From positions 33,165-97,164 of the forward strand of contig JAICQO010000016.1 of assembly GCA_025937835.1 (NCBI GenBank): a stretch of 64,000 nucleotides of DNA. The letters are read 5' to 3'. The stretch's first letter is position 1. Every line of letters starts with the position of its first letter. Under the pieces are notes generated by a model, which had not been told where the DNA came from, did not search any database, and saw only the letters and a list, made by a program, of their open reading frames with translations. Of this stretch, positions 46,780-57,112 are shown in pieces. Both the position numbers and the translations under genes were made by a program. Origin of the DNA: Polyangiaceae bacterium. GTDB taxonomy: Bacteria; Myxococcota_A; Polyangia; Polyangiales; Polyangiaceae.

Positions 46780-47534
46780 ACCCGACCTCGCAGGGTGCCG
46801 GCGGCGCGCGCCAGGCCGGACACGTACTCGTCCGCCAACCGCTGCTGGTCGGCGGGGCTCAACTTGCTCTGCAGCGTCTCGGTGGCCGAACGCAGCGCGC
46901 TCTCCACAGTCTCCCGCAGCAGGCGCTCGCGGACCGCCTTGAGCTCCTGGGCCACGAGCTGGTGAGCGTCGCGTTCCATCCGACCGCGGCGCTCGAGCGC
47001 TTCGGCCAGCACGCGCTTGCGCTCGGCTTCGACGGTCTGGATCATCTCCTTCTTCACGCGCTCGACTTCGTCCTCGATGCGCTCGAGCTTCAGCTCGTAG
47101 CTCTTGAGCTGCGCTTCGGCCTCACGCCGCATCTTGGCGGCCTCTTCCATGCCGCGGAGCAGCGTCTGCTTGCGGCTCTTGAGGCCGTCCGCGATGCCCT
47201 TTCCGAACATCCGGTTGAGCAGGTAGAACAGGATGAGCGTGTTGAAGAGCAGCGCGGAGAACGGCACCGGCATGCCGGTGGGCCGGTAGAGCAGGCCCGG
47301 TTCGACGCCGTCGCGCTCACCGAGGATGCCGTAGTACCAGTTGACGTCGTCGAAGGTCGGGGCGTGGCCGCCGCCGTGGGCCTCACCCTCGCCGTGCGGC
47401 GCCGCCGCGTGCTCGGCAGCCGCTTCGGCGTGCTCGACGGCCTCGGAGTGGCCGTGGTCGTCGGCGAACGCGGACGCAGGCCCAGCGGCGAACAGCGCGC
47501 CGGCGAGCGCGAGCAGCACGAACCGGGAGCGCAT
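46776..47534 (-). CDS. atpF: F1Fo ATP synthase b subunit with signal peptide and His-rich region
   Basis: 252 residues, clearly longer than the usual ~160. It begins with a signal-peptide-like segment (MRSRFVLLALAGALFAAGPASAFA). A His/Glu/Ala-rich stretch follows (about 25-58) with seven or more His. The normal b-type membrane helix is at about 92-110 (PFSALLFNTLILFYLLNRMFG), and the long coiled coil of the peripheral stalk follows (EEAAKMRREAEAQLKSYELKLERIEDE). The extra part would lie in the periplasm before the TM helix and could bind metal. The start overlaps the stop of the b' gene (TGATG). Confidence 0.93.
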   Translation of the reverse strand: MRSRFVLLALAGALFAAGPASAFADDHGHSEAVEHAEAAAEHAAAPHGEGEAHGGGHAPTFDDVNWYYGILGERDGVEPGLLYRPTGMPVPFSALLFNTLILFYLLNRMFGKGIADGLKSRKQTLLRGMEEAAKMRREAEAQLKSYELKLERIEDEVERVKKEMIQTVEAERKRVLAEALERRGRMERDAHQLVAQELKAVRERLLRETVESALRSATETLQSKLSPADQQRLADEYVSGLARAAGTLRGRV

Positions 47535-48010
47535 CAGTTCGCCCCCCGGCCGAGCACGCGCTCGACGATCAGCTCGGACGTCTTCTCGGACTCACGACCG
47601 AGCTGGAACTGGATCGCGTTCACCTCGGACTCGATCCGCTTCCGGCCCTCTTCGATGATACGGGCCGTGGCCTCGCGCGCCTCGCGCATGATCTCGGTCT
47701 CCAACTTGGTGGTCTCGATGCGCAGGCGCTCGCGCTCCTTGTTCGCGACCTCGGCCACACGCCCGAGCTCTTGCTCGTAGCGCTCGAGCAGCTCGCCCGC
47801 CTTCTCCTGGAACCCTCGTGCCGTTGCCTTCTCGCCCTCGGTCTTCTGCTCGCGAAGAGCGAAGATCCGAAGCATCGGGTCCAGTAACAGGGGCTTTAGG
47901 ATCAGGAGGAGCAGCGTGAACAGCAGCGCCTGCAAGATGACGGTGTTGTCGAAATCCAGGCTGACTCCGCCACTGAAGGCGACGAGTCGGGGGTCAGTCG
48001 AAATCGTCAT
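47534..48010 (-). CDS. F1Fo ATP synthase b' subunit
   Basis: 158 residues from ATG 48010; the frame runs back to 48118 but that part is low-complexity Arg/Pro-rich. It has one N-terminal membrane helix (NTVILQALLFTLLLLILKPLLLDPML) followed by a charged coiled coil to the C-terminus (GELLERYEQELGRVAEVANKERERL), the b/b' pattern. With the b subunit it makes a heterodimeric peripheral stalk, as in many proteobacteria and chloroplasts. It is the first gene of the operon b'-b-delta-alpha-gamma. A 148-bp gap to folK holds the promoter. Confidence 0.9.
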   Translation of the reverse strand: MTISTDPRLVAFSGGVSLDFDNTVILQALLFTLLLLILKPLLLDPMLRIFALREQKTEGEKATARGFQEKAGELLERYEQELGRVAEVANKERERLRIETTKLETEIMREAREATARIIEEGRKRIESEVNAIQFQLGRESEKTSELIVERVLGRGAN

Positions 48011-48158
48011 GCCGAAGCTCTTGGCCCGCGACGGGGCGGCCCCGGGACGGCGCCAAAACTGACGCACGAACCCTGGGCGGGCGCGCGGCTGGTACCATCT
48101 TGGCGACGCCGCGTCCACCGCTACCGAGCAGCGAACGCAGACGCCGGCGATCGCTGGC

Positions 48159-48683
48159 TCAAATCGACGAACTCAGCCCGAAATCCAGGCGCTCGTCGAG
48201 GCGCCGGACCCCCTGCGCGGAGACCGCCGGCAGCAACGTTGTATAGAGCTGCCCGGACCCGGGATCCGCGGCGGTTGGAGCGACCTCGACCAGCGGCAAG
48301 AGCGCAAAGGCCCGCGCTGCGAGCTCTCGGTGCGGCACGGTCAGCCCCGGCAGAGCCAGCGAAAGGCCGTCAATCCAGAGCAGGTCCAGGTCGAGCGTGC
48401 GCGGACCCCAGCGCTCCCGCCGGACGCGCCCGGCCGCCCGCTCGATCTCCAACAAGCCACGCAGCAGCTCGAGCGGCTCCTTTCGCGTGAGCAGCCGCAC
48501 CGCGCCGTTCAGGAAGATCGGCTGCGCGGGGCCGATCGGGTCCGTTTCATAGGCGCTCGAGACGGCCGTGATCCGCCCGAGCGAGCCGAGTTTTCGCACT
48601 CCGCCCGCAAGAATCGCCCGGCTGTCCCCCAGGTTCGAGCCCAGGCCCACGACGGCGTCGAACTCGGAAGGGGCGGCAGCCAT
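48159..48683 (-). CDS. folK: 2-amino-4-hydroxy-6-hydroxymethyldihydropteridine pyrophosphokinase
   Basis: 174 residues from ATG 48683 (an upstream ATG at 48722 adds a 13-residue leader without features). DAVVGLGSNLGDSRA is the typical N-terminus. RERWGPRTLDLDLLWIDG carries the Mg-binding acidic pair. VPHRELAARAFALLPLVEVAP is the C-terminal signature. It pyrophosphorylates the pterin precursor of folate. It is divergent from the small membrane protein gene, with only 21 bp between the starts. Confidence 0.94.
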   Translation of the reverse strand: MAAAPSEFDAVVGLGSNLGDSRAILAGGVRKLGSLGRITAVSSAYETDPIGPAQPIFLNGAVRLLTRKEPLELLRGLLEIERAAGRVRRERWGPRTLDLDLLWIDGLSLALPGLTVPHRELAARAFALLPLVEVAPTAADPGSGQLYTTLLPAVSAQGVRRLDERLDFGLSSSI

Positions 48684-48704
48684 TGGACGTGGAATAGTAG
48701 CCAC

Positions 48705-48872
48705 ATGTTCGGGCTGACCCACGGCGAGTTGTTCGTCGTCACGTTTTGCGTGGTGGCCGTGCTCTCGGCACGATACTGGCCGAAGCTCGGCGAGCGCGTC
48801 GCCTTGCTGGTCGCGGGCAAGCCGGCGGAGTCTCCCGACAAAAACGCGGACCCGGACCGCGGGTCGGCGTAG
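48705..48872 (+). CDS. Small single-pass membrane protein, TatA/B-like pattern
   Basis: 55 residues, beginning MFGLTHGELFVVTFCVVAVLSARYWPKLGERVALLVAG. The order FG-x4-EL-VV, hydrophobic segment, PKLGE, then an amphipathic helix follows the TatA/TatB layout, although the usual FGP motif after the helix is missing. The C-terminus is charged. It could be a diverged Tat component or simply a small membrane protein. It is divergent from folK and lies 36 bp upstream of the receiver-J-domain gene on the same strand, so it may be co-transcribed with that gene. Confidence 0.45.
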   Translation: MFGLTHGELFVVTFCVVAVLSARYWPKLGERVALLVAGKPAESPDKNADPDRGSA

Positions 48873-48908
48873 CGGCTCGGCGAGCCCCTCGCGTAGACTG
48901 AGCGACGC

Positions 48909-51227
48909 GTGGTGCTCGAACCCCCTCCCGGCGCCGATGCCGGGGGCGCTTCCAGCGAAGCGTTCATCTTCGTGAGTGACGCCTCGGCCGAGGCCGAACG
49001 GCTGACGGCAAGCCTGCGTTCGCGCGGCTACCTGGTCGTCGACGTTCCACTCGCACTGTTGCTGGGCCGCGTCGGCGCGCAGCGCCCCGCGATGGTGCTG
49101 TGCGACGCAGATGCGTCCGACGCGCTCGACGTGATCGAACGCGTGAAAGAGGTTCCCGGCACGAAGCCGATCGAGGTCGTGTTCCTCGCCGAGCCCGGGC
49201 GCACCAGCGACGAGCGCGCGAAGCGCTTGGCGACCGCGATCTTCCCGCGTCCGGTCGATGTCGAAGCGCTCTCACAAAAAGTGGAAGCGCTGATCGGGCG
49301 GCCGGCGCGCCGTAGCAACCGACCCTCGGCGATCCCGTTCGGGAGCCGCGCGCCGGTGTTGGTCGCTGCGACGCGACGCCCGTACCGCTACGACACGCGC
49401 GCGCGCTCGAGCGTCGTGCCGCGCGCGAGCGCCTCCGATCCGGCGGCGCTGCCGACGCTCCCACCGCGCGCTTCCGGCGAGTCGCTGCCGCCGTCGCAGC
49501 GCCGCTCGGATCCAGACGGCCTGTCGTCGCTCTCCGATCCGGCGCGCCTGAGCCCGGAGCTGTCCGCCTTGCTCGGCCGCGCAGAAGACCGCATCGGCGA
49601 GGCGCGCGCCGCCGGCGAGCGCTTGTCACCCGAGGCCGAGATCGACGCGGTGCTACCGCCGGATCTGCTCGCGGCCCTCGACGAACCGCTCGACGATCTC
49701 GACGACGACGACGACGATCTCCGCACCCCTGGCTCGCAGAGCTCGGAGGGCAGCTCGCCGAGTCGCGCGGGCAGCAAGTCGGGTCATGACTCCGCAGCGG
49801 GCACGGCGCCGGGCGGCTCGATCAATCCCTTCGCCACGCGCGACAGCACCACCGGAAACCACGAGCAGCCGGACTCGGTCGTCGACGCGGTGGAGCCGGA
49901 ACCCGCCGCTCTCGAGACGGCAGCCGCGCCGCGAGTCCCCGAGCCTCAGAACGCGCCGACGCAGCTGCCCCCCGCCGACATGACGGGGCCGGGAACGGTC
50001 CCTCCGAGCCGCGGCTGGGGCGACGCGCCGTCGGCGATCGATCCTCCCCCGCCGCCGAGCGAGCCACCACCGCCTGCCCCGGTGACACCGCGTCAGGCGC
50101 AGTCGACCAAGCCCCCGCGCGGCGGGGTCGATCGCGACGCGCCACGCGGCAACGCGGCGCACGAGGGCGCGCCGTGGGTGAGCATCGACATCCCGCACAC
50201 GCTGCGCAGCGGCGACTCCGTGCGAGTCATGGCGCGAGCCGTGCGCGCGCGCTTCTCGGGCGCGGTCGCCTTCGAAGACTCCGCCGGCATCCGGCGCGCC
50301 GTGTTCCGTGACGGCGACTTCGTGACCGCCGCCTCGGGCATCGATGGCGAGTCTTTGGTTTCGTTCCTCGGGGAGCGCGGCGACCTTCGACCGGAGGCCG
50401 TGCAACGCCTCGGCCGCAAGCTGCCGCAGTTCGGACGTCACGCGGGCGCCGCGTTGATCGCACAGGGTCACCTGCGCCAAGACGATCTGTGGCCGGTGTT
50501 GCGAGCGCACGCCGAATGGCTGCTCACGCGGCTGTCTCTGCTCGAGCGGGGCGCCGCGAGCCTCGAACGCCAGCTGCCTCCGCGCATCTCGGCAGAACCC
50601 TCGGTGTTCGGCGGCGCCACCGGTGCCGAAGTGCTGATCGAGGTGGTGCGCCGCGCAGTGCCACCGGGCGACGCCATCGCCTGGATGGGCGGCGGGCACG
50701 TGCGGTTCAGCGAGGGCGAGGCGGGGTCGCTGCTCGGGGAATCGGCGCTCCCCGACGCGGACCTTTCGCTGGTCCGCTCCGCATCGGGGACGACGCTCGG
50801 AGACGTGCTCGATCGCGCGGGCTCGCCGGACATCGCGCCGGTGTTGTTCACGCTGGTCGAGCTCGGCGTGCTGCGGGTGCGCACCAGCGCTGCCCCGGCG
50901 CGCAACCTGCCGCCGCGCGTGGTCGACCCCCTGGACCACGAGGCGGTGCGCGCGCGGATCCGCGCACGGCGCGAGCTCGTCGACGAAGGCGACTATTTCG
51001 CGCTGCTCGGTGTCAGCCGCTCGGCGACCAGCTACGACATCCGCCGAGCCTACTCGGCGCTGCGTCAGGAGCTCGACCCGGGCCGCGTGCTCACCCCGAC
51101 CACGGCCGATCTCGGCGACGACGTGGCTCTGATCCTGGACGTCCTCGACGAGGCCTATGAAATCCTGCGCGACCAAGTCCGCCGCGACCGCTACCGCCGG
51201 GCCTTGGAGGAAGGGCCTGCACGCTAA
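48909..51227 (+). CDS. Receiver-like, DUF4388-like and J-domain fusion protein
   Basis: 772 residues from GTG 48909. Residues about 18-130 look like a receiver domain (FIFVSDASAEAERLTASLRSRG, MVLCDADASDALDVIERV, then FPRPVDVEAL). A long Pro/Ser/Asp-rich disordered region reaches about residue 420. Then comes a DUF4388-like region (FSGAVAFEDSAGIRRAVFRDGDFVTAASG, with TRLSLLERGAASLERQLPP). The C-terminal ~70 residues are a J-like domain (YFALLGVSRSATSYDIRRAYSALRQELDPG...LDEAYEILRDQVRRDRYRRAL). The HPD motif needed to stimulate Hsp70 reads DPG, so the J domain is probably not a canonical co-chaperone. This fusion type is known from myxobacteria; its role is unknown. Confidence 0.8.
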   Translation: MVLEPPPGADAGGASSEAFIFVSDASAEAERLTASLRSRGYLVVDVPLALLLGRVGAQRPAMVLCDADASDALDVIERVKEVPGTKPIEVVFLAEPGRTSDERAKRLATAIFPRPVDVEALSQKVEALIGRPARRSNRPSAIPFGSRAPVLVAATRRPYRYDTRARSSVVPRASASDPAALPTLPPRASGESLPPSQRRSDPDGLSSLSDPARLSPELSALLGRAEDRIGEARAAGERLSPEAEIDAVLPPDLLAALDEPLDDLDDDDDDLRTPGSQSSEGSSPSRAGSKSGHDSAAGTAPGGSINPFATRDSTTGNHEQPDSVVDAVEPEPAALETAAAPRVPEPQNAPTQLPPADMTGPGTVPPSRGWGDAPSAIDPPPPPSEPPPPAPVTPRQAQSTKPPRGGVDRDAPRGNAAHEGAPWVSIDIPHTLRSGDSVRVMARAVRARFSGAVAFEDSAGIRRAVFRDGDFVTAASGIDGESLVSFLGERGDLRPEAVQRLGRKLPQFGRHAGAALIAQGHLRQDDLWPVLRAHAEWLLTRLSLLERGAASLERQLPPRISAEPSVFGGATGAEVLIEVVRRAVPPGDAIAWMGGGHVRFSEGEAGSLLGESALPDADLSLVRSASGTTLGDVLDRAGSPDIAPVLFTLVELGVLRVRTSAAPARNLPPRVVDPLDHEAVRARIRARRELVDEGDYFALLGVSRSATSYDIRRAYSALRQELDPGRVLTPTTADLGDDVALILDVLDEAYEILRDQVRRDRYRRALEEGPAR

Positions 51228-51250
51228 ACCCTGCCCGTCCGACCATTCCC

Positions 51251-54264
<3,014 letters not shown>

Positions 54265-54279
54265 CCTGCGGCTCCGCGC

Positions 54280-54720
54280 GTGCCGAGCAAAATCCGCCGC
54301 CTGCTCTCCAGCGACGAACCCTTCGTTGGGGAGCTATCGGCGCAGGCGTTCGGCGAGTTTGCCCGGGACGCTGCTGCGTCCACGCTGGCCATGGCCCGGC
54401 AGTTCGGCGGGCTCGTCGCCGAGCGCGACGGCCGAGCCCTCGGATTCGCCGTGCTCCGGCAGGAACGCGCCGGCGCGGAGCTCGTCGCGATCGCCGTGCT
54501 CGAAGAAGAGCGCGGGCGCGGCGTGGGCCGCGCCTTACTCGAGGCATGCGAGGACGCGGCGCGCCGCGCGGGCGCGCCGTTTCTGACACTGCGAACAGCG
54601 GACGCGAACCTGGCCGCGGCCGAGCTGTTCCACAAGCACGGCTACCGCGTCACACGGCGGCTACCGCGCTACTACGCGGGCGTCTTCGACGCCCGTGAGC
54701 TCACGAAGCGGCTCGCGTAA
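54280..54720 (+). CDS. GNAT-family N-acetyltransferase
   Basis: 146 residues from GTG 54280. The acetyl-CoA site is seen in AVLEEERGRGVGRALLEACEDAARRAG (motif A, with the R-G-x-G-x-G/A loop). LTLRTADANLAAAELFHKHGYRVTRRLPRYY is the motif B region, typical of RimI-like enzymes. The substrate is unknown. It follows icd by 15 bp and is probably co-transcribed, so acetylation of icd or a neighbour is conceivable but not supported. It is convergent with the YtxH-like gene with 3 bp between stops. Confidence 0.9.
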   Translation: MPSKIRRLLSSDEPFVGELSAQAFGEFARDAAASTLAMARQFGGLVAERDGRALGFAVLRQERAGAELVAIAVLEEERGRGVGRALLEACEDAARRAGAPFLTLRTADANLAAAELFHKHGYRVTRRLPRYYAGVFDARELTKRLA

Positions 54721-54723
54721 CGC

Positions 54724-55068
54724 TCAGTGGTGCTGCCGCTCGGCGGTCATCTGGTTGCCGCGCAGGCCGGGAACGTGATTTTCCACGGCTTCGACGGCGT
54801 TGGCCGCGGCGTCACCCAGCTCGTCGATCTTGCGACCGATACGCGCCCGCGTATCGCTGCCGCTGGCGGGAGCCAGGAGCAAGGCGGTGCCGGCACCCAC
54901 CAGCGCGCCGATCCCGAGATACGCCAGATTCTCCGAGATGTGGCTGCGGTTGCGCTGCAGACCCACACGGCCGAGCACGCCATCCACCTCGAAATCGGAG
55001 ATCGCGCGCGCGACGCGGCTGGCGAGGATGGCACTGCCGATGGACAAGAGAACGTTGGCTTTCTTCAT
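54724..55068 (-). CDS. YtxH-like small membrane/stress protein
   Basis: 114 residues. A hydrophobic helix at about 50-67 (LAYLGIGALVGAGTALLLAPASGSDTRARIGRKIDEL) gives the YtxH pattern: a membrane segment ending in APxSG, then a charged helix with DELGDAAANAVEAVENH. YtxH-like proteins in other bacteria are general-stress proteins of unknown mechanism. CsbD lies 1.2 kb away, which fits a stress context. The stop is 3 bp from the GNAT stop (convergent). Confidence 0.7.
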   Translation of the reverse strand: MKKANVLLSIGSAILASRVARAISDFEVDGVLGRVGLQRNRSHISENLAYLGIGALVGAGTALLLAPASGSDTRARIGRKIDELGDAAANAVEAVENHVPGLRGNQMTAERQHH

Positions 55069-55315
55069 CGTGAAGTCCTTTCGTGGGGGAGCGGTGTTCC
55101 CCGTGTTCGAACTCCCCTCGCAAGGATCGGACCAACTCGCGCTCGCCGGCTCCGGCTCGGAATTGCTTTAGAAGCAGCCAGATCCGTGGCGCTCGGCGCT
55201 GAAAAGTCCTCGATGGGTCTCATCCTGCCGCACTCTGCCGCGCGGGCGAGACGTGCTGTCACGCACCACGCGCTTTGGCTCTCCGCCAAGCGGCAAAATC
55301 CCCGGCGACCCGGGC

Positions 55316-56164
55316 TCAGCTCGCTCGGCACAAGAAACGGAGCAGCGTCCCCGATGGCTGCAGCGGCTGCGCCTCGAGCCGCCCTTCTGCCCGCCGTGCG
55401 ATGGCGTGACAGACCGACAGCACCTGCATCTGATCCGCACCGACACGCGCATGCTTTTGCTCGGGTGGATCGAGCCGATCCAATCGTTGCGGCGTCGGGT
55501 GCATGGCGGGCACGCGCAGGTCGAAGAATACGCCCGTATCTGCCGGGCTCACGCCGATCGTCACCTCGCCGCCGGGCGGAGTCAGGCGCAACGCGAGTGA
55601 GAGCAAGCTCGTGAGCACGATCAGCGCCGAGGTGTTGTCGAGCATGCCTTCGGGAGACGGCCCGGTCGGCTGATTGAGCTTCACTCCGCGCCGCTCGGCG
55701 ACCGGTCGGTAGAGGCCCAGTGCGTCCTCCAGCATTTCCGAGACGGACCTGCGCTCCACCACCGGGTCCGGGGCGGTCAGGTACTCGATCAGGCGGCGGA
55801 TCTGCTGCGCCAAACGGTCCACCTGCTCCTCGATGCGCCGGGCGTTTTCGACCGCGGTTTCGTCGTTCGGATTGGAGCGGATCATCGCCGCTCGGCCCGC
55901 AATCACGTTCAGCGGCGTGCCGATCAAGTGGCCTATCATGGATGCCACGCGTGACGTGACAGCCATGCGCTCGTCCTGCCGCAGCCGATCGAGCAAAACC
56001 AGCCGATCCTCCAGCTGTTGCTCCAGCTCGGAGCGGGGCGATGGCGCCATGCCTCCAGGTACATCCGAGCGAGCGCGCTGGGAAGAGTTCTCGTGAGGTT
56101 GCTGCGTTTGAGCAGCGGTTTCGCGCCAGCGCTGAGGCAATGCGCCTCGGGCCCGGGAGCTCAT
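55316..56164 (-). CDS. Degenerate sensor histidine kinase-like protein
   Basis: 282 residues from ATG 56164; an alternative ATG is at 56050. It has no membrane helix. The DHp-type helix holds RVASMIGHLIGTPLNVIAGRAAMI, where the His of GHLIGTPLN matches the phosphoacceptor position. The ATP-binding half is worn: where active kinases have two Asn in the N box, it reads LTSLLSLALRLTPPGGEV. The D and G boxes are not recognisable. It may therefore be a phosphotransfer or scaffold protein without kinase activity. It is divergent from csbD, with little intergenic space. Confidence 0.6.
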   Translation of the reverse strand: MSSRARGALPQRWRETAAQTQQPHENSSQRARSDVPGGMAPSPRSELEQQLEDRLVLLDRLRQDERMAVTSRVASMIGHLIGTPLNVIAGRAAMIRSNPNDETAVENARRIEEQVDRLAQQIRRLIEYLTAPDPVVERRSVSEMLEDALGLYRPVAERRGVKLNQPTGPSPEGMLDNTSALIVLTSLLSLALRLTPPGGEVTIGVSPADTGVFFDLRVPAMHPTPQRLDRLDPPEQKHARVGADQMQVLSVCHAIARRAEGRLEAQPLQPSGTLLRFLCRAS

Positions 56165-56281
56165 GTCAGTTGATACAGCAACCACCGCGCCAGCGGCCTT
56201 GGCACGGGGACTGCACTCCTTGGGAGTGTAGGTCGCGAAATGCCCACGGGCGTTCCGCAGCCGAGCAAAAGGAGAAACGGG

Positions 56282-56479
56282 ATGAACTGGGATCAAATCG
56301 AGGGTCAGTGGCGTCAGGCGAAGGGCAAGTTGCGTCAGAAGTGGGGCAAGCTCACCGACGACGATCTCGACGTGATCGGCGGCAAGAAAGACATCTTGGT
56401 CGGCCGCCTGCAGGAACGCTACGGCATGAAGAAGGACGAAGCCGAGCGCGACGTCGACAGCTTCATCAACACCATCTGA
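56282..56479 (+). CDS. CsbD-family stress protein
   Basis: 65 residues. MNWDQIEGQWRQAKGKLRQKWGKLTDDDLDVIGGKKDILVGRLQERYG is a textbook CsbD sequence (conserved WxQIxGxWKQxKGxxKxxWGKLTDDDL pattern). The ATG at 56282 has AAGGAG 7 bp upstream, better than the ATG at 56240. CsbD proteins are small, hydrophilic and general-stress induced, with unknown mechanism. The next gene, a coiled-coil lipoprotein, begins 29 bp after its stop and probably shares the transcript. Confidence 0.92.
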   Translation: MNWDQIEGQWRQAKGKLRQKWGKLTDDDLDVIGGKKDILVGRLQERYGMKKDEAERDVDSFINTI

Positions 56480-56508
56480 GCCCTCGCAGGGACGCTAAGG
56501 AGAGAGCC

Positions 56509-57102
56509 ATGATCCGAGTCGACAAGGCTTGGCTGCTCGCGGTGTGTTTGGCCGGAACGGCCTGCGCGAGGAGCGCCGAACAAGAGTCTGCCGAAGCCCT
56601 TCAAGAAGAACAGAAGGCACAGGCGGCAGCCAACGAGGCAGCGGCCGATGTCAAGAAGGAGATCGACGCCGCCAATCGCGAAGCGGCCGAGAAGACCAGC
56701 GAGGCGAACCGTGACGCCAACGAGCGAGTTGCCGACGCGACCCGAGAGGGCGCGGACAAGATCGCGGATGCCCGAAAGGACGCCGACGAGGCAGCCGGGG
56801 ACGCGGCCAAGGCCCTTCAAGCGGCCCGCACCGATCTCCGCAAGTCCGTAGACAAGCAGCTCGACGACATCAACGAGCGGATCGGGAAGCTCCGAGAGAA
56901 AATCGCCACGGCCAAGCCCGAGGTGAAGACCGACCTCACCAATCAGACGAACGAGCTCGAGAAGCGCACGTCTACCCTGCGCGGCGACGTGCGCGCCTTC
57001 GAGACCGAAACCGCAACCAACGTCGAGGACTTCCGCAAGCGCTTCGAAGCCAGCATGGCGGATCTGAAGAAGAAGCTCGACCAGCTCGAGAGCCGCACCT
57101 AG
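56509..57102 (+). CDS. Small coiled-coil lipoprotein
   Basis: 197 residues from ATG 56509, with AAGGAGAG as a good ribosome-binding site. The signal peptide WLLAVCLAGTACAR has a lipobox at Cys19. From about residue 25 to the end it is almost entirely charged helix rich in Ala, Glu, Asp, Lys and Arg (e.g. ADATREGADKIADARKDADEAAGDAAKAL), typical of a long coiled coil. No enzymatic motif is visible. The position next to CsbD suggests an envelope-stress role, which is inference. Confidence 0.82.
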   Translation: MIRVDKAWLLAVCLAGTACARSAEQESAEALQEEQKAQAAANEAAADVKKEIDAANREAAEKTSEANRDANERVADATREGADKIADARKDADEAAGDAAKALQAARTDLRKSVDKQLDDINERIGKLREKIATAKPEVKTDLTNQTNELEKRTSTLRGDVRAFETETATNVEDFRKRFEASMADLKKKLDQLESRT

Positions 57103-57112
57103 CGGCCCGAAA

